Source: Thermostichus sp047462415
Lineage (GTDB): Bacteria; Cyanobacteriota; Cyanobacteriia; Thermostichales; Thermostichaceae
DNA length: 64,000 nt
Assembly: GCF_047462415.1 (NCBI RefSeq)
Contig: NZ_JANSJE010000013.1
Location: 20,650-84,649, forward strand
Reading direction: 5' to 3'
In this document: positions 27,897-37,264 of the stretch, piece by piece
How the letters are laid out: each line of letters begins with the position of its first letter
How positions within the stretch are numbered: position 1 is the first letter of the stretch
The notes under the pieces: generated by a model
Seen by the model: the letters and a program-made list of their open reading frames with translations, nothing else
The model's database searches: none
Told to the model about the DNA's origin: nothing
Made by a program: the position numbers and the translations under genes

Positions 27897-28280
27897 ATGG
27901 CACGGATTGCGGGAGTTGACATCCCTCGAGAAAAGCGAGTTGAGATCGCCCTCACCTACATTTATGGCATTGGGCTAACCCGCTCGCGTCAAATTTTGGC
28001 GAAAACCGGCATTAACCCGGATACTCGTACCCGTGACCTCAGCGACGCCGAGGTGGCCGCCCTACGGACGGTGGTGGAGGGCGAGTACCAGGTGGAAGGG
28101 GATCTGCGCCGCCAAGAGGCGATGAACATCAAGCGGCTGATCGACATCGGCACCTATCGAGGCCGCCGCCATCGCCTGGGTCTGCCCGTACGCGGCCAGC
28201 GCACCCGCACCAACGCCCGCACCCGCAAGGGGGTGAGGAAAACGGTTGCCGGCAAGAAGAAAGCTCCTGCCAAGAAATAA
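27897..28280 (+). CDS. rpsM: 30S ribosomal protein S13
   Basis: The 127-residue head-domain protein of the small subunit contacts 16S rRNA and the A/P-site tRNAs. It begins ARIAGVDIPREKRVEIALTYIYGIGLTRS and ends with the basic GQRTRTNARTRKGVRKTVAGKKKAPAKK tail. Length and sequence are typical. A 233-bp space separates it from rpmJ and holds no visible gene. It is followed by rpsK. Confidence 0.97.
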   Translation: MARIAGVDIPREKRVEIALTYIYGIGLTRSRQILAKTGINPDTRTRDLSDAEVAALRTVVEGEYQVEGDLRRQEAMNIKRLIDIGTYRGRRHRLGLPVRGQRTRTNARTRKGVRKTVAGKKKAPAKK

Positions 28281-28343
28281 GACCCTTCGACCATTCCAAT
28301 CCCAAACAGTTGTCAAACAGTTGATTGCAAGGACGCATGGATC

Positions 28344-28730
28344 ATGGCTCGGCAGCAACGGCGCGGACGTAAAGTCAAAAAGAACGTTCCTAACGGAGTG
28401 GCCTATATTCAGTCCACCTTCAACAACACCATCGTCACCATCACCGATCCCAACGGCGATGTAGTGTCTTGGGCTTCGGCAGGTTCTACCGGCTTCAAAG
28501 GCGCCAAAAAAGGCACCCCCTTCGCCGCCCAAATGGCCGCAGAAAATGCAGCGCGGCAGGCGATGGAGAACGGCATGCGTCAGATCGAAGTGATGGTGAG
28601 CGGTCCAGGAGCCGGCCGGGAAACCGCCATTCGCGCTCTGCAGGCAACGGGCCTGGAGATCACCCTCATTCGGGATGTTACCCCCATTCCCCACAACGGC
28701 TGCCGACCCCCCAAGCGGCGGCGTGTCTAA
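28344..28730 (+). CDS. rpsK: 30S ribosomal protein S11
   Basis: This 128-residue platform protein of the 30S subunit lies near the mRNA exit. It contains VAYIQSTFNNTIVTITDPNGDVVSWASAG and the C-terminal DVTPIPHNGCRPPKRRRV, which are nearly invariant in the family. It is in the normal position between rpsM and rpoA. Confidence 0.97.
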   Translation: MARQQRRGRKVKKNVPNGVAYIQSTFNNTIVTITDPNGDVVSWASAGSTGFKGAKKGTPFAAQMAAENAARQAMENGMRQIEVMVSGPGAGRETAIRALQATGLEITLIRDVTPIPHNGCRPPKRRRV

Positions 28731-28874
28731 AGGATCCCGCCTTGAGGGCCGGGCGAGCGTCTGGGGGGTTTCTTCCAAGGCTACGCGCCGCGCCAGCGAC
28801 CGGTTTGCCCGAGATGACCTCTGAAGTTTCATAAGTTCTCCAAGCGGATATCCAGCCAGACGGACGGGGCCATT

Positions 28875-29879
28875 ATGATGATTCAAACCAGCCGAACCCT
28901 CCATGCTTTGAGCAGCAAAGCGAGCGCAAGCGCTGTTGCCTACCAGACCGAGTGCGTTGAATCCCATCAGGATGCCACCGGCGTTCACTACGGCAAATTT
29001 GCTCTGGGGCCGCTGGAGCGCGGCCAAGGGATCACCGTGGGCAACGCCCTGCGGCGGGTGTTGCTCTCCAATCTGGAAGGGACGGCAGTAACCGCTGTCC
29101 GCATCGCCGGCGTGAGCCACGAGTTCTCCACGGTGCCGGGAGTGCGGGAAGACGTGATGGAGATCCTGCTCAACATGAAGGAGCTGGTGCTGCGCTCCAC
29201 GGCTCCTGACACGCAGGTGGGCCGTTTGGTGGCGCAAGGGCCGGGGGAAGTTACCGCCGAGAAGCTGCAATTGCCCAGCGAAGTGGAGGTGATCAACCCC
29301 CGCCACCACATTGCCACTTTGGCGGAAGGGGCGATTTTGGAAATGGAGTTTATGATTGGCCGGGGACATGGCTACCGCGCCGTCGATTACTCCGACAGCA
29401 AATCGACGGCCATCGATTTTCTGCAGATCGACTCCGTCTTCATGCCGGTGCGCAAGGTGAACTACACGGTGGAAGCAGCCCGGGTCGGCCAGTCCCTGGA
29501 AAAAGATCGTCTAATATTAGAGATCTGGACCAACGGCAGCCTCACTCCGCAAGAGGCCCTCAGTCAAGCGGCCCGCATTTTGGTGAGCTTGTTCTCGCCC
29601 CTGCAGGAGGTCAGCTTCGATGCGCCGGTAGCGCCTCAGCAAACCGAAGATAACCAAAAGAACCAGATCCCCATCGAGGAGCTGCAGCTATCGGTACGGG
29701 CCTACAACTGCCTGAAGCGAGCCCAGATCAATACGGTGGCGGATCTGTTGGTCTACACCGAGGAGGATCTGCTGGAGATCAAAAACTTCGGCCAGAAATC
29801 TGCCGAAGAGGTGATCCAGGCCCTCAAGAATCGCTTTGGCCTAACGCTGCCCCGCGCCCGCGAAAAGGGTAAGGCCTAG
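28875..29879 (+). CDS. rpoA: RNA polymerase alpha subunit
   Basis: The 334-residue subunit has an N-terminal assembly domain (about 20-245; GPLERGQGITVGNALRRVLLSNLEG) joined by a flexible linker to the C-terminal domain (about 265-325; LSVRAYNCLKRAQINTVADLL) that binds UP elements and activators. Two ATG codons stand in tandem at 28875 and 28878. The N-terminus is about 25 residues longer than in E. coli. It is preceded by a 144-bp space after rpsK. Confidence 0.97.
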   Translation: MMIQTSRTLHALSSKASASAVAYQTECVESHQDATGVHYGKFALGPLERGQGITVGNALRRVLLSNLEGTAVTAVRIAGVSHEFSTVPGVREDVMEILLNMKELVLRSTAPDTQVGRLVAQGPGEVTAEKLQLPSEVEVINPRHHIATLAEGAILEMEFMIGRGHGYRAVDYSDSKSTAIDFLQIDSVFMPVRKVNYTVEAARVGQSLEKDRLILEIWTNGSLTPQEALSQAARILVSLFSPLQEVSFDAPVAPQQTEDNQKNQIPIEELQLSVRAYNCLKRAQINTVADLLVYTEEDLLEIKNFGQKSAEEVIQALKNRFGLTLPRAREKGKA

Positions 29880-29970
29880 AGCCCCAAGCAACCCTCCAAG
29901 GTGCTTGGCGCCGCCGGCGTCACCGCAAAACTCAGTCAGGATCCCCGAAGAGCCCAGGATAGAGGTTACC

Positions 29971-30321
29971 ATGCGTCACCGTCGTCGTACCCCCCACCTC
30001 AACAAGCCTGCCGACCAGCGCAAAGCCCTGCTGCGGGCGCTGACCACAGCTCTGCTGCGGGAAGGGCGGATCACCACCACCAAAGCCCGCGCCAAGGCCA
30101 TTCGCGCCACCACCGAGAAAATGATCACCCTGGCCAAAGAGGGATCTTTGGCGGCGCGGCGGCAGGCCCTGGCCTACGTCTACGACAAGGAGCTGGTGCG
30201 CTCTCTGTTTGAGCAAGCGCCGGAGCGCTACCGCGATCGGGCCGGTGGCTACACCCGCATCCTGCGCACCGTGCGTCGGCGGGGGGACGGAGCGGAAATG
30301 GCGGTCATCGAGCTGGTGTGA
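29971..30321 (+). CDS. rplQ: 50S ribosomal protein L17
   Basis: The 116-residue protein starts MRHRRRTPHLNKPADQRKALLRALTTALL and ends RRGDGAEMAVIELV, both typical of L17. The ATG at 29971 is used; an open frame back to 29905 lacks family similarity. It is 9 bp before truA, so the two are co-translated from one mRNA. Confidence 0.96.
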   Translation: MRHRRRTPHLNKPADQRKALLRALTTALLREGRITTTKARAKAIRATTEKMITLAKEGSLAARRQALAYVYDKELVRSLFEQAPERYRDRAGGYTRILRTVRRRGDGAEMAVIELV

Positions 30322-30330
30322 AGGGATCCC

Positions 30331-31173
30331 ATGCAAAGCCGTCGCATTGCCCTGAAAATTCAGTACCTCGGCAGCGGCTTTCGCGGCTGGCAGCGTCAAG
30401 CGGGCCACCGCACCGTACAGGGGGTGCTGGAGGAGGCGATTGCGTCGCGGGCCGGGCACCCGGTGGCCCTCTACGGGGCAGGGCGCACCGATACGGGGGT
30501 TCATGCCTCAGGCCAGGTGGCCCACTTCGACACCACCTCTGGCATCCCACCCACGGAGTGGGCGCGGGTGCTGAACGACTGTCTGCCGGAAGATGTGGTG
30601 GTACTGGCTTCCGCTCAGGTGGCTGACTTCTGGCATGCCCGCTTTTCGGCCCGCTGGCGCCGCTATCGCTACTTGATCCTGAACCGGGAGCTGCCGGATG
30701 TGTTCTGGCGCCTCTTTAGCTGGCAGGTGCGTTGGCCTTTGCAGGTGGAGCCGATGGCGGAGGCCCTCCACTCCCTGCTGGGCGAGCACAGCTTGGAAGC
30801 GTTCCGGCGGCGCGGATCCGACCGGCCCCACTCGCGGGTGCAGGTGCAGGAGGTGCTCTGCCGGCGGCTGGGGGATCTGGTGAGCATCGAGGTGCAGGCC
30901 AGCGGCTTCCTCTACCGGATGATGCGGCTGCTGGTGGGATCCCTGGAGGTGGTGGGCCGCGGCGAGCTCAGCCCGCAACAATTTGTCCACCTCTGGCAGC
31001 ACAACGACTGGAGCCAGATGCGCACCCGCTACAGCGCCCCTCCGCAAGGGTTGTGTTTGCTGGATGTGGGCTACGCTGCGGATCCTTTTGGGCGGCAGTT
31101 TGCCCACTTGTTGCCCTTTTTGGGGCCCCCTGAAGCCCGCCATCTGGCTGTGGGTGTCCCTTCCTTGGTCTGA
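30331..31173 (+). CDS. truA: tRNA pseudouridine(38-40) synthase TruA
   Basis: The 280-residue enzyme makes pseudouridine at positions 38-40 of tRNA anticodon arms. It has the catalytic aspartate in GAGRTDTGVHASGQV, the FSARWRRYRYLILN block and the C-terminal GFLYRMMRLLVGSLEVVGRG block. The position inside the ribosomal cluster, between rplQ and rplM, is the standard cyanobacterial arrangement. Confidence 0.96.
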   Translation: MQSRRIALKIQYLGSGFRGWQRQAGHRTVQGVLEEAIASRAGHPVALYGAGRTDTGVHASGQVAHFDTTSGIPPTEWARVLNDCLPEDVVVLASAQVADFWHARFSARWRRYRYLILNRELPDVFWRLFSWQVRWPLQVEPMAEALHSLLGEHSLEAFRRRGSDRPHSRVQVQEVLCRRLGDLVSIEVQASGFLYRMMRLLVGSLEVVGRGELSPQQFVHLWQHNDWSQMRTRYSAPPQGLCLLDVGYAADPFGRQFAHLLPFLGPPEARHLAVGVPSLV

Positions 31174-31217
31174 GCGTTTTCTTGTCCAATCCTGCAGTTC
31201 TGTCCTCCTTAGCTGCC

Positions 31218-31673
31218 ATGAACAAAACTCCCCTTCCCACTCCCGAAACTGCGGCGCCCCGCTGGTACCTGGTGGATGCTGCCGACCAGCGGCTGGGGCG
31301 CCTGGCCGCGGCCGTGGCCACCCTCTTGCGGGGTAAGCACAAGCCCGACTTCACCCCCCATCTGGATACGGGGGACTATGTAATCGTGATCAATGCCGAA
31401 AAAGTGGTGGTCACCGGCAAAAAGCGCACCCAAAAGCTTTACCATCGCCACTCTGGCCGCCCTGGCGGCATGAAAGTCGAGACCTTTGCCCAACTGCAAG
31501 CTCGCCTGCCGGAGCGGGTGGTGGAAAAGGCGGTCAAGGGGATGTTGCCCCACACCCGTTTGGGCCGGCGGCAATTTACCAAGCTGAAGGTGTACGCCGG
31601 CCCCCACCACCCCCACGAGGCCCAGCAGCCGCAGGTGTATCCTGTTCACACGATCCCAGGAGCCAAAGCATGA
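31218..31673 (+). CDS. rplM: 50S ribosomal protein L13
   Basis: The 151-residue early-assembly protein of the large subunit contains WYLVDAADQRLGRLAAAVATLLRGKHKPDFTPHLDTGDYVIVINAEKVVVTGKK and GMLPHTRLGRRQFTKLKVY. The start at 31218 is supported by homologues; a TTG at 31182 is less likely. Its TGA overlaps the ATG of rpsI as ATGA (31670-31673). Confidence 0.96.
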   Translation: MNKTPLPTPETAAPRWYLVDAADQRLGRLAAAVATLLRGKHKPDFTPHLDTGDYVIVINAEKVVVTGKKRTQKLYHRHSGRPGGMKVETFAQLQARLPERVVEKAVKGMLPHTRLGRRQFTKLKVYAGPHHPHEAQQPQVYPVHTIPGAKA

Positions 31674-32083
31674 CGCAAGCAGCCAGCAGCCATCGAGCCG
31701 TTTATTGGGGAACCGGGCGCCGCAAAACCGCTGTTGCCCGCGTGCGCTTGGTGCCCGGCACCGGCAAGATCCTCATCAACGACAGGCCGGGAGACCAGTA
31801 TCTGCAGTATCAAGAAGCGCTATTGGCCAACGTAAAAGCGCCGCTGGAGATCCTTGGTTTGGAGAACGCCTACGACATCCTGGTGCGAGCCCATGGGGGC
31901 GGCGTCCACGGCCAGGCCGATGCCATCAAGTTGGGGGTGGCACGCGCCCTCTGCGAGGTGGATCCGGCCAATCGCGGCCCCTTGAAGGTAGAGGGCTACC
32001 TAAAACGGGATCCGCGCGCCGTGGAACGGAAGAAATACGGCCTGCGCAAGGCCCGCAAGGCTCCCCAGTACTCGAAGCGCTAG
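31670..32083 (+). CDS. rpsI: 30S ribosomal protein S9
   Basis: The 137-residue head protein has a C-terminal tail that reaches the P-site tRNA. The tail ends KYGLRKARKAPQYSKR, the invariant Lys-Arg end. The body has WGTGRRKTAVARVRLVPGTGKILIND. It is translationally coupled to rplM by a 4-nt overlap. Confidence 0.96.
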   Translation: MTQAASSHRAVYWGTGRRKTAVARVRLVPGTGKILINDRPGDQYLQYQEALLANVKAPLEILGLENAYDILVRAHGGGVHGQADAIKLGVARALCEVDPANRGPLKVEGYLKRDPRAVERKKYGLRKARKAPQYSKR

Positions 32084-32160
32084 GGATCCCCGCCATTGCT
32101 TTTTCAAGGTCGATGTTGGTAGACAAGGGTATAGAAACAAGCCCAGAGGAGGAGATTGCC

Positions 32161-32385
32161 ATGCCCAAAAAAGGAATACACCCACAGTGGTATCCCGAAG
32201 CCAAAGTCATCTGCAACGGCGAAGTGGTGATGACGGTGGGATCCACCCAGCCGGAGCTGAAGGTCGACGTTTGGTCCGGCAACCATCCCTTTTTCACCGG
32301 CAGCCAGAAGATCATCGACAGCGAAGGACGGGTGGAGAAGTTCATGCGCAAGTACGGCATGGGCGGCAGCAAGAAAGCCAAGTAG
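32161..32385 (+). CDS. rpmE: 50S ribosomal protein L31, zinc-ligand-poor form
   Basis: The 74-residue protein reads MPKKGIHPQWYPEAKVICNGEVV at the start, then the NHPFFTGSQKIIDSEGRVEKF core. Zinc-type L31 uses four cysteines. Here only one is left (Cys18); the others are Gly, Trp and Asn-containing replacements, so it should not hold a structural zinc and belongs to the C-minus group. The ATG at 32161 follows AGAGGAGATTGCC. It precedes prfA. Confidence 0.94.
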   Translation: MPKKGIHPQWYPEAKVICNGEVVMTVGSTQPELKVDVWSGNHPFFTGSQKIIDSEGRVEKFMRKYGMGGSKKAK

Positions 32386-32449
32386 CCGAGTTTCTGCACC
32401 AAGGTTCCCCATTTGGGCCCTGCTTAGACTTCTCGGTGAGGCTAGACCC

Positions 32450-33532
32450 ATGGCTTCTGCTCAACTGATCGAGCAGCTTAAGAACGTCGAGGCCACTTTT
32501 CAGGAGCTGACGGTGCGCCTGGCCGATCCTGATGTGGCGACGGATCCGGCGGAGCTGCAGCGGATCGCCAAGGCCCGCTCCTCCCTGGAAGCCACCGTGC
32601 AGGCTTTTCACGATTGGCAGAAGCTGACTCGCGACCTGAAGCAGACGGAAGAGCTGCTGCGCGAGGCGGCCTCCGATCCGGAGCTGGAGGCGATGGCCAG
32701 GTCGGAACTCGAGCAACTGCGCGCCCGCCAAGAGCAACTGGAGCAACAGCTCACCCTGCTGCTGCTGCCCCGGGATCCCAACGACGAAAAAAACATCATG
32801 TTGGAGATCCGCGCCGGCACCGGGGGCGAGGAAGCGGCGCTGTGGGCGGCTGATTTGGCCCGCATGTACACCCGCTACGCCGAGAAGATGGGTTGGTCGG
32901 TGCGCCTGGCCAGCCTCTCGGAAGGAGAGATGGGGGGCTACAAAGAGGCCATCCTGGAAATCCGCGGCGACCAGGTCTATAGCAAGCTGAAGTTTGAGGC
33001 CGGCGTGCACCGGGTGCAGCGGGTGCCCGTGACAGAGGCGCAGGGGCGCGTCCACACCTCGACGGCCACGGTGGCGGTGATGCCGGAGGTGGACGAGGTG
33101 GAGGTGGTGATCGACCCCAAGGACATCGAGATCAAGACGGCGCGCTCCGGCGGGGCGGGCGGCCAAAACGTGAACAAGGTGGAAACGGCGGTGGATCTCC
33201 TCCACAAGCCCACCGGCATCCGCGTCTTCTGCACCGAGGAGCGATCCCAGTTGCAAAACCGGCAGCGGGCGATGCAGATTTTGCGGGCCAAGCTCTACGA
33301 GATGAAGCTGCAGGAGCAACAGGCCTCCATCAGCTCCGCCCGTCGCATGCAGGTGGGAACGGGATCCCGCTCGGAAAAAATTCGCACCTACAACTACAAG
33401 GACAACCGCGTCACCGACCACCGCCTCAACCAGAACTTCCTGCTCGAGCCGATTTTGGAAGGGGAGCTGGACGAGTTAATCCAAGCTTGTATCGGCCTAT
33501 ACCAAAAAGAGCTGCTGGCGGAGCTATCCTAA
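32450..33532 (+). CDS. prfA: Peptide chain release factor 1
   Basis: The 360-residue factor recognises UAA and UAG stop codons. The stop-recognition PVT motif is present (RVPVTEAQGRVHTS), and the GGQ loop that triggers peptide release is in RSGGAGGQNVNKVETAV (about residues 231-233). The N-terminal coiled domain is complete. It closes the ribosomal cluster in the usual cyanobacterial order. Confidence 0.96.
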   Translation: MASAQLIEQLKNVEATFQELTVRLADPDVATDPAELQRIAKARSSLEATVQAFHDWQKLTRDLKQTEELLREAASDPELEAMARSELEQLRARQEQLEQQLTLLLLPRDPNDEKNIMLEIRAGTGGEEAALWAADLARMYTRYAEKMGWSVRLASLSEGEMGGYKEAILEIRGDQVYSKLKFEAGVHRVQRVPVTEAQGRVHTSTATVAVMPEVDEVEVVIDPKDIEIKTARSGGAGGQNVNKVETAVDLLHKPTGIRVFCTEERSQLQNRQRAMQILRAKLYEMKLQEQQASISSARRMQVGTGSRSEKIRTYNYKDNRVTDHRLNQNFLLEPILEGELDELIQACIGLYQKELLAELS

Positions 33533-33611
33533 GCGCTGCTGGGATCCCTTCCTGCTGCCGACCTGGCGGTAGAATAAATACCCATGTCGAGTGACCCGAG
33601 GAATCCTCCCC

Positions 33612-36245
33612 ATGCTGGCCGAGTACCGCCAACATGTTGCTGCCCGCGCGGATCAAGGGATCCCGCCGCTGCCCTTGAGCGCTGCCCAGACCAGCCAGGT
33701 GTGCGAGCTGCTCAAGGATCCCCCTGCCGGCGAGGAAGCTTTTTTGTTGCATCTGCTCGCAGAGCGGGTGCCGCCGGGGGTGGATGAGGCGGCCTATGTG
33801 AAGGCGGGCTTTTTGGCGGCTGTGGCCAAGGAAGAAGCGCGCTCACCTCTGATTACCCCCCTGCGGGCGGTGGAGCTCTTGGGGACGATGCTGGGGGGCT
33901 ATAACGTCCAGGTGCTGCTGGAGCTGCTGCAAGATGAACGACCGGAGATTGCCGCCGCGGCGGCCCGCGCCCTCAGCCACACGCTGCTGGTTTTCGATGC
34001 CTTCCACGACGTGCTGGAACTCAGCCAGGCCGGCAACGCCCGCGCCCGGCAGGTGCTGCAGTCCTGGGCTGAAGGAGAGTGGTTCACTGCCAGGCCGCCC
34101 CTGGCCGAGGCCATCACCGTAACGGTGTTCAAAATTGCCGGCGAGATCAACACCGACGACCTCTCCCCCGCCGCCCACGCCACCACCCGCCCAGACATCC
34201 CCCTGCACGCCCAGAGCATGCTGGAGTCGCGCGCGCCGGGATCCCTGGCTGCTATTGCCGAGCTGAAGCGCCGCGGCTATCCCGTGGCCTTTGTGGGGGA
34301 TGTGGTGGGCACGGGATCTTCCCGCAAGTCCGCCCTCAACTCCCTGCTCTGGCACATTGGCCACGACATTCCTTATGTGCCCAACAAGCGGGCCGGCGGG
34401 GTGATTCTGGGAGGCACGATCGCGCCTATCTTCTTCAACACCGCCGAAGATGCCGGCGCCCTGCCCATCCAGTGCGAGGTCTCACGGCTGGAGACGGGCA
34501 TGGTGGTCACCATCTATCCCTACGAAGGCGTCATCCGCTCTGAGGATGGCCAAGTCCTCTCCACCTTTTCCCTGCGGCCTGTGACCCTGCCGGACGAGGT
34601 GCGGGCGGGGGGCCGCATCCCCCTCTTGATTGGCCGGGCCCTCACCGACAAAACCCGCCAGGCCCTGGGGCTGGATCCCTCTCCCCTATTTATCCGTCCC
34701 ACCCCGCCCGCCGACACCGGCAAAGGCTATACCCTGGCCCAGAAAATTGTCGGCAAAGCCTGTGGGCTGCCGGGGGTGCGCCCGGGCACCAGTTGTGAGC
34801 CGCTGATCACCACGGTGGGATCCCAGGACACCACCGGCCCCATGACCCGCGACGAGCTGAAGGAGCTGGCCTGCCTGGGGTTTAGTGCCGACCTGGTGCT
34901 GCAGAGCTTCTGCCACACCGCCGCCTATCCCAAGCCGGTGGACATCCAGATCCATAAAGAGCTGCCCGACTTTTTTGCCTCGCGGGGGGGCGTTGTCCTG
35001 CGGCCCGGCGACGGCATCATCCACTCCTGGCTCAACCGCATGCTGCTGCCGGATACCGTCGGCACCGGGGGCGACTCCCACACCCGCTTCCCCCTGGGCA
35101 TCTCCTTCCCGGCGGGATCGGGGCTGGTGGCCTTTGCTGCTGCTATGGGGGTGATGCCCCTCAATATGCCGGAGTCGGTGCTGGTGCGCTTCCGGGGGGA
35201 ATTGCAACCCGGGATCACCCTGCGGGACATCGTCCACGCCATCCCCTACGTGGCCATCCAGCGGGGGCTGCTCACCGTCGAGAAGCAGGGCAAGAAAAAC
35301 GTCTTTGCCGGGCGAATTATGGAGATCGAGGGCCTGCCCCATCTCAAGGTGGAGCAAGCCTTCGAGTTTACCGACGCCTCGGCAGAGCGCAACTGCGCCG
35401 GCTGCACCATCAAGCTAAGCGTCGAGACGGTCGCCGAGTACCTGCGCTCCAACGTGGTGCTGCTGAAAAACATGATCGCCCGCGGCTATCAGGATGCGAG
35501 AACTCTGCTGCGGCGCATCGCCAAGATGGAAGCCTGGCTGGCCAACCCCACCCTGATGGAGGCGGATCCCGACGCCGAATACGCTGCCGTGATCGAGATT
35601 GATCTCAGCAGCATCACCGAGCCGATCGTCTGTGCCCCCAACGATCCCGACAAGGTGATGACTCTAAGCGAAGTCCACGCCCAGCACGCGGCAGGCAACC
35701 CCGACACACCCATCCAAATTGACGAGGTGTTCATCGGCTCCTGCATGACCAACATTGGCCACTACCGGGCTGCCGCCAAGATCTTGGAAGGGCAAGGTCG
35801 GGCCAAGGTACGCCAATTTTGGATCTGCCCACCCACCCGCATGGACGAGGCGCAACTGCGCGCCGAAGGGGTGTACGGCACCTTTGCCGCTGTCGGCGCG
35901 AGGACGGAAATGCCGGGCTGCAGCTTGTGCATGGGCAACCAGGCCCGCGTGGCAGATGGGGCCACCGTCATGTCCACCTCCACCCGCAACTTCAACAACC
36001 GCATGGGCAAGGACGCGCGGGTCTATCTGGGATCCGCCGAGCTGGCGGCTGCCTGCGCCCTCCTGGGGCGGATCCCTACCCCTGAGGAATACCGGGAGAT
36101 CGTGGCCACCAAGATCCAGCCCTTTGCCGGCGAGCTGTACCGCTACCTCAACTTCCACGAGATCCCCGGCTTTGAGGACGAAGGGCGGATCATCCCCCGC
36201 GAGCAAATGCCCAAGCTGGAGGAAGTCCTCGGGATCCGTTCCTAA
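33612..36245 (+). CDS. acnB: Aconitate hydratase B
   Basis: The 877-residue [4Fe-4S] enzyme interconverts citrate and isocitrate through cis-aconitate. The order is that of AcnB: an N-terminal HEAT-like domain (MLAEYRQHVAARADQGI...), a swivelling domain, then the catalytic domains. Cluster ligands are in IGSCMTNIGHYR and PGCSLCMGNQAR. SHTRFPLGISFPAGSGLVAFAA is fully conserved. I use the ATG at 33612 because E. coli AcnB begins at the equivalent residue; a GTG at 33591 is in frame. AcnB can also bind RNA as an apoprotein in enterobacteria; this is not shown for cyanobacteria. Confidence 0.96.
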   Translation: MLAEYRQHVAARADQGIPPLPLSAAQTSQVCELLKDPPAGEEAFLLHLLAERVPPGVDEAAYVKAGFLAAVAKEEARSPLITPLRAVELLGTMLGGYNVQVLLELLQDERPEIAAAAARALSHTLLVFDAFHDVLELSQAGNARARQVLQSWAEGEWFTARPPLAEAITVTVFKIAGEINTDDLSPAAHATTRPDIPLHAQSMLESRAPGSLAAIAELKRRGYPVAFVGDVVGTGSSRKSALNSLLWHIGHDIPYVPNKRAGGVILGGTIAPIFFNTAEDAGALPIQCEVSRLETGMVVTIYPYEGVIRSEDGQVLSTFSLRPVTLPDEVRAGGRIPLLIGRALTDKTRQALGLDPSPLFIRPTPPADTGKGYTLAQKIVGKACGLPGVRPGTSCEPLITTVGSQDTTGPMTRDELKELACLGFSADLVLQSFCHTAAYPKPVDIQIHKELPDFFASRGGVVLRPGDGIIHSWLNRMLLPDTVGTGGDSHTRFPLGISFPAGSGLVAFAAAMGVMPLNMPESVLVRFRGELQPGITLRDIVHAIPYVAIQRGLLTVEKQGKKNVFAGRIMEIEGLPHLKVEQAFEFTDASAERNCAGCTIKLSVETVAEYLRSNVVLLKNMIARGYQDARTLLRRIAKMEAWLANPTLMEADPDAEYAAVIEIDLSSITEPIVCAPNDPDKVMTLSEVHAQHAAGNPDTPIQIDEVFIGSCMTNIGHYRAAAKILEGQGRAKVRQFWICPPTRMDEAQLRAEGVYGTFAAVGARTEMPGCSLCMGNQARVADGATVMSTSTRNFNNRMGKDARVYLGSAELAAACALLGRIPTPEEYREIVATKIQPFAGELYRYLNFHEIPGFEDEGRIIPREQMPKLEEVLGIRS

Positions 36246-36299
36246 AGGGGCCACCCTGATACCATGGCAGCATGGTTTGCTAGCCTTGGAGAAATCCTG

Positions 36300-36593
36300 A
36301 TGGCCCTGTCCAGAAAACTCACCCGCCAGATCCACCGCGCCCTCGCTCCCATCCTGGCCCTGCCCTTGGTGGTGACGGTGGTGACGGGATCCCTCTACCA
36401 AATTGCCCGCCTCAACGACAACTTGGACTACTACTGGCTAATCCAAATCCACAAAGGGCAGTGGGGGCCGCTGGATCTGCAGGCCATCTACCCCTTCTTA
36501 AACGGCCTGGGGCTGTTGGTGATGGTGGCTACCGGCCTGAGTTTATGGTTGCAAACGAGATCCCATCGCCCGCCCCAGCGCAGCGATTCCTGA
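36300..36593 (+). CDS. Small PepSY-associated-type membrane protein
   Basis: The 97-residue protein starts MALSRKLTRQIHRALAPILALPLVVTVVTGSLYQIA, as in PepSY-associated TM proteins. Two membrane helices (about 14-36 and 64-86) flank a loop with WLIQIHKGQWG. The conserved histidines could bind heme or metal, as in related b-type proteins, but this is inference. The ATG at 36300 is chosen over 36264 by similarity. It follows acnB by 54 bp. Confidence 0.75.
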   Translation: MALSRKLTRQIHRALAPILALPLVVTVVTGSLYQIARLNDNLDYYWLIQIHKGQWGPLDLQAIYPFLNGLGLLVMVATGLSLWLQTRSHRPPQRSDS

Positions 36594-36730
36594 GAGCTTT
36601 CTCCTGATTCTTGGGTGAGAAAATACCCCAACCGATTTCCAGAAAACTCGACCTCTGGAGCCAGCCAGAAAGCTTATTTTAATGTACAGAGGCTAGGCTA
36701 AAGCCTTGTGAGTAAAGCTTAAAGAGAAGC

Positions 36731-36764
36731 TAACCAAAAGTTAACCAAAATCTGATCAGGAGGT
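36731..36764 (+). promoter_or_regulatory. hspA leader: direct repeats and very strong ribosome site
   Basis: Two copies of TAACCAAAA (36731-36739 and 36742-36750) are spaced 11 bp apart. AGGAGGT (36758-36764) lies 8 nt before the ATG. The TAACCA and TGGATA segments could pair imperfectly around the ribosome site. I find no CIRCE element. Confidence 0.4.
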
Positions 36765-36772
36765 GGATAGAT

Positions 36773-37213
36773 ATGGCTCTGGTTCGCTGGGATCCCTTTC
36801 GGGAAATTGACGAAATTCAACGGGAAATGAACCGGATGTTTGACCGGCTGATGACCCGTCCCGCCGAGACCGATGCCTTTGCCTTCGTGCCGGCGGTGGA
36901 AATGCACGACGATCCAGAGACCATTACCCTCAAGCTGGAGCTGCCCGGCTTGAACCCCAACGATCTGGACATCCAAGCGACGGCGGAAGCGGTCTCCATC
37001 AGCGGTGAGCGGCGCTTTGAAAAACGCTCCGAAGACAAAGGCGTAACCCGCACCGAGTTCCGCTACGGGCGCTTCCAACGGGTGATCCCGCTGCCCAACC
37101 GGATCAAGCACGATCAGGTGAAAGCGGAATACAAAGATGGCATCCTCACCCTGACTCTGCCCAAAGCGGACTCTGAAAAAGCCCAAGTGGTCAAAGTGAA
37201 CGTTGTCTCCTAA
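36773..37213 (+). CDS. hspA: Small heat shock protein Hsp20 (HspA)
   Basis: The 146-residue ATP-independent chaperone protects unfolding proteins and membranes in heat. The N-terminal arm begins MALVRWDPFREIDEIQREMNRMFDRL. The alpha-crystallin domain spans about 42-135 and includes LKLELPGLNPNDLDIQ and the closing GILTLTLPKA. The C-terminal V-x-V anchor is near KVNVVS. It is the same type as cyanobacterial HspA/Hsp17. A strong terminator follows, so it is monocistronic. Confidence 0.95.
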   Translation: MALVRWDPFREIDEIQREMNRMFDRLMTRPAETDAFAFVPAVEMHDDPETITLKLELPGLNPNDLDIQATAEAVSISGERRFEKRSEDKGVTRTEFRYGRFQRVIPLPNRIKHDQVKAEYKDGILTLTLPKADSEKAQVVKVNVVS

Positions 37214-37264
37214 TTGCCTGAGACAAGCGCCACTTTCGGCTTAAGCAAAATCCAGATCCCAGAG

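Noticed and set aside
28062..29369. Minus-strand open frame across rpsM, rpsK and rpoA
   Set aside because: It is antisense to three highly conserved genes and has no family similarity.
36600..36772. CIRCE heat-shock operator upstream of hspA
   Set aside because: No TTAGCACTC-N9-GAGTGCTAA or close variant is visible.
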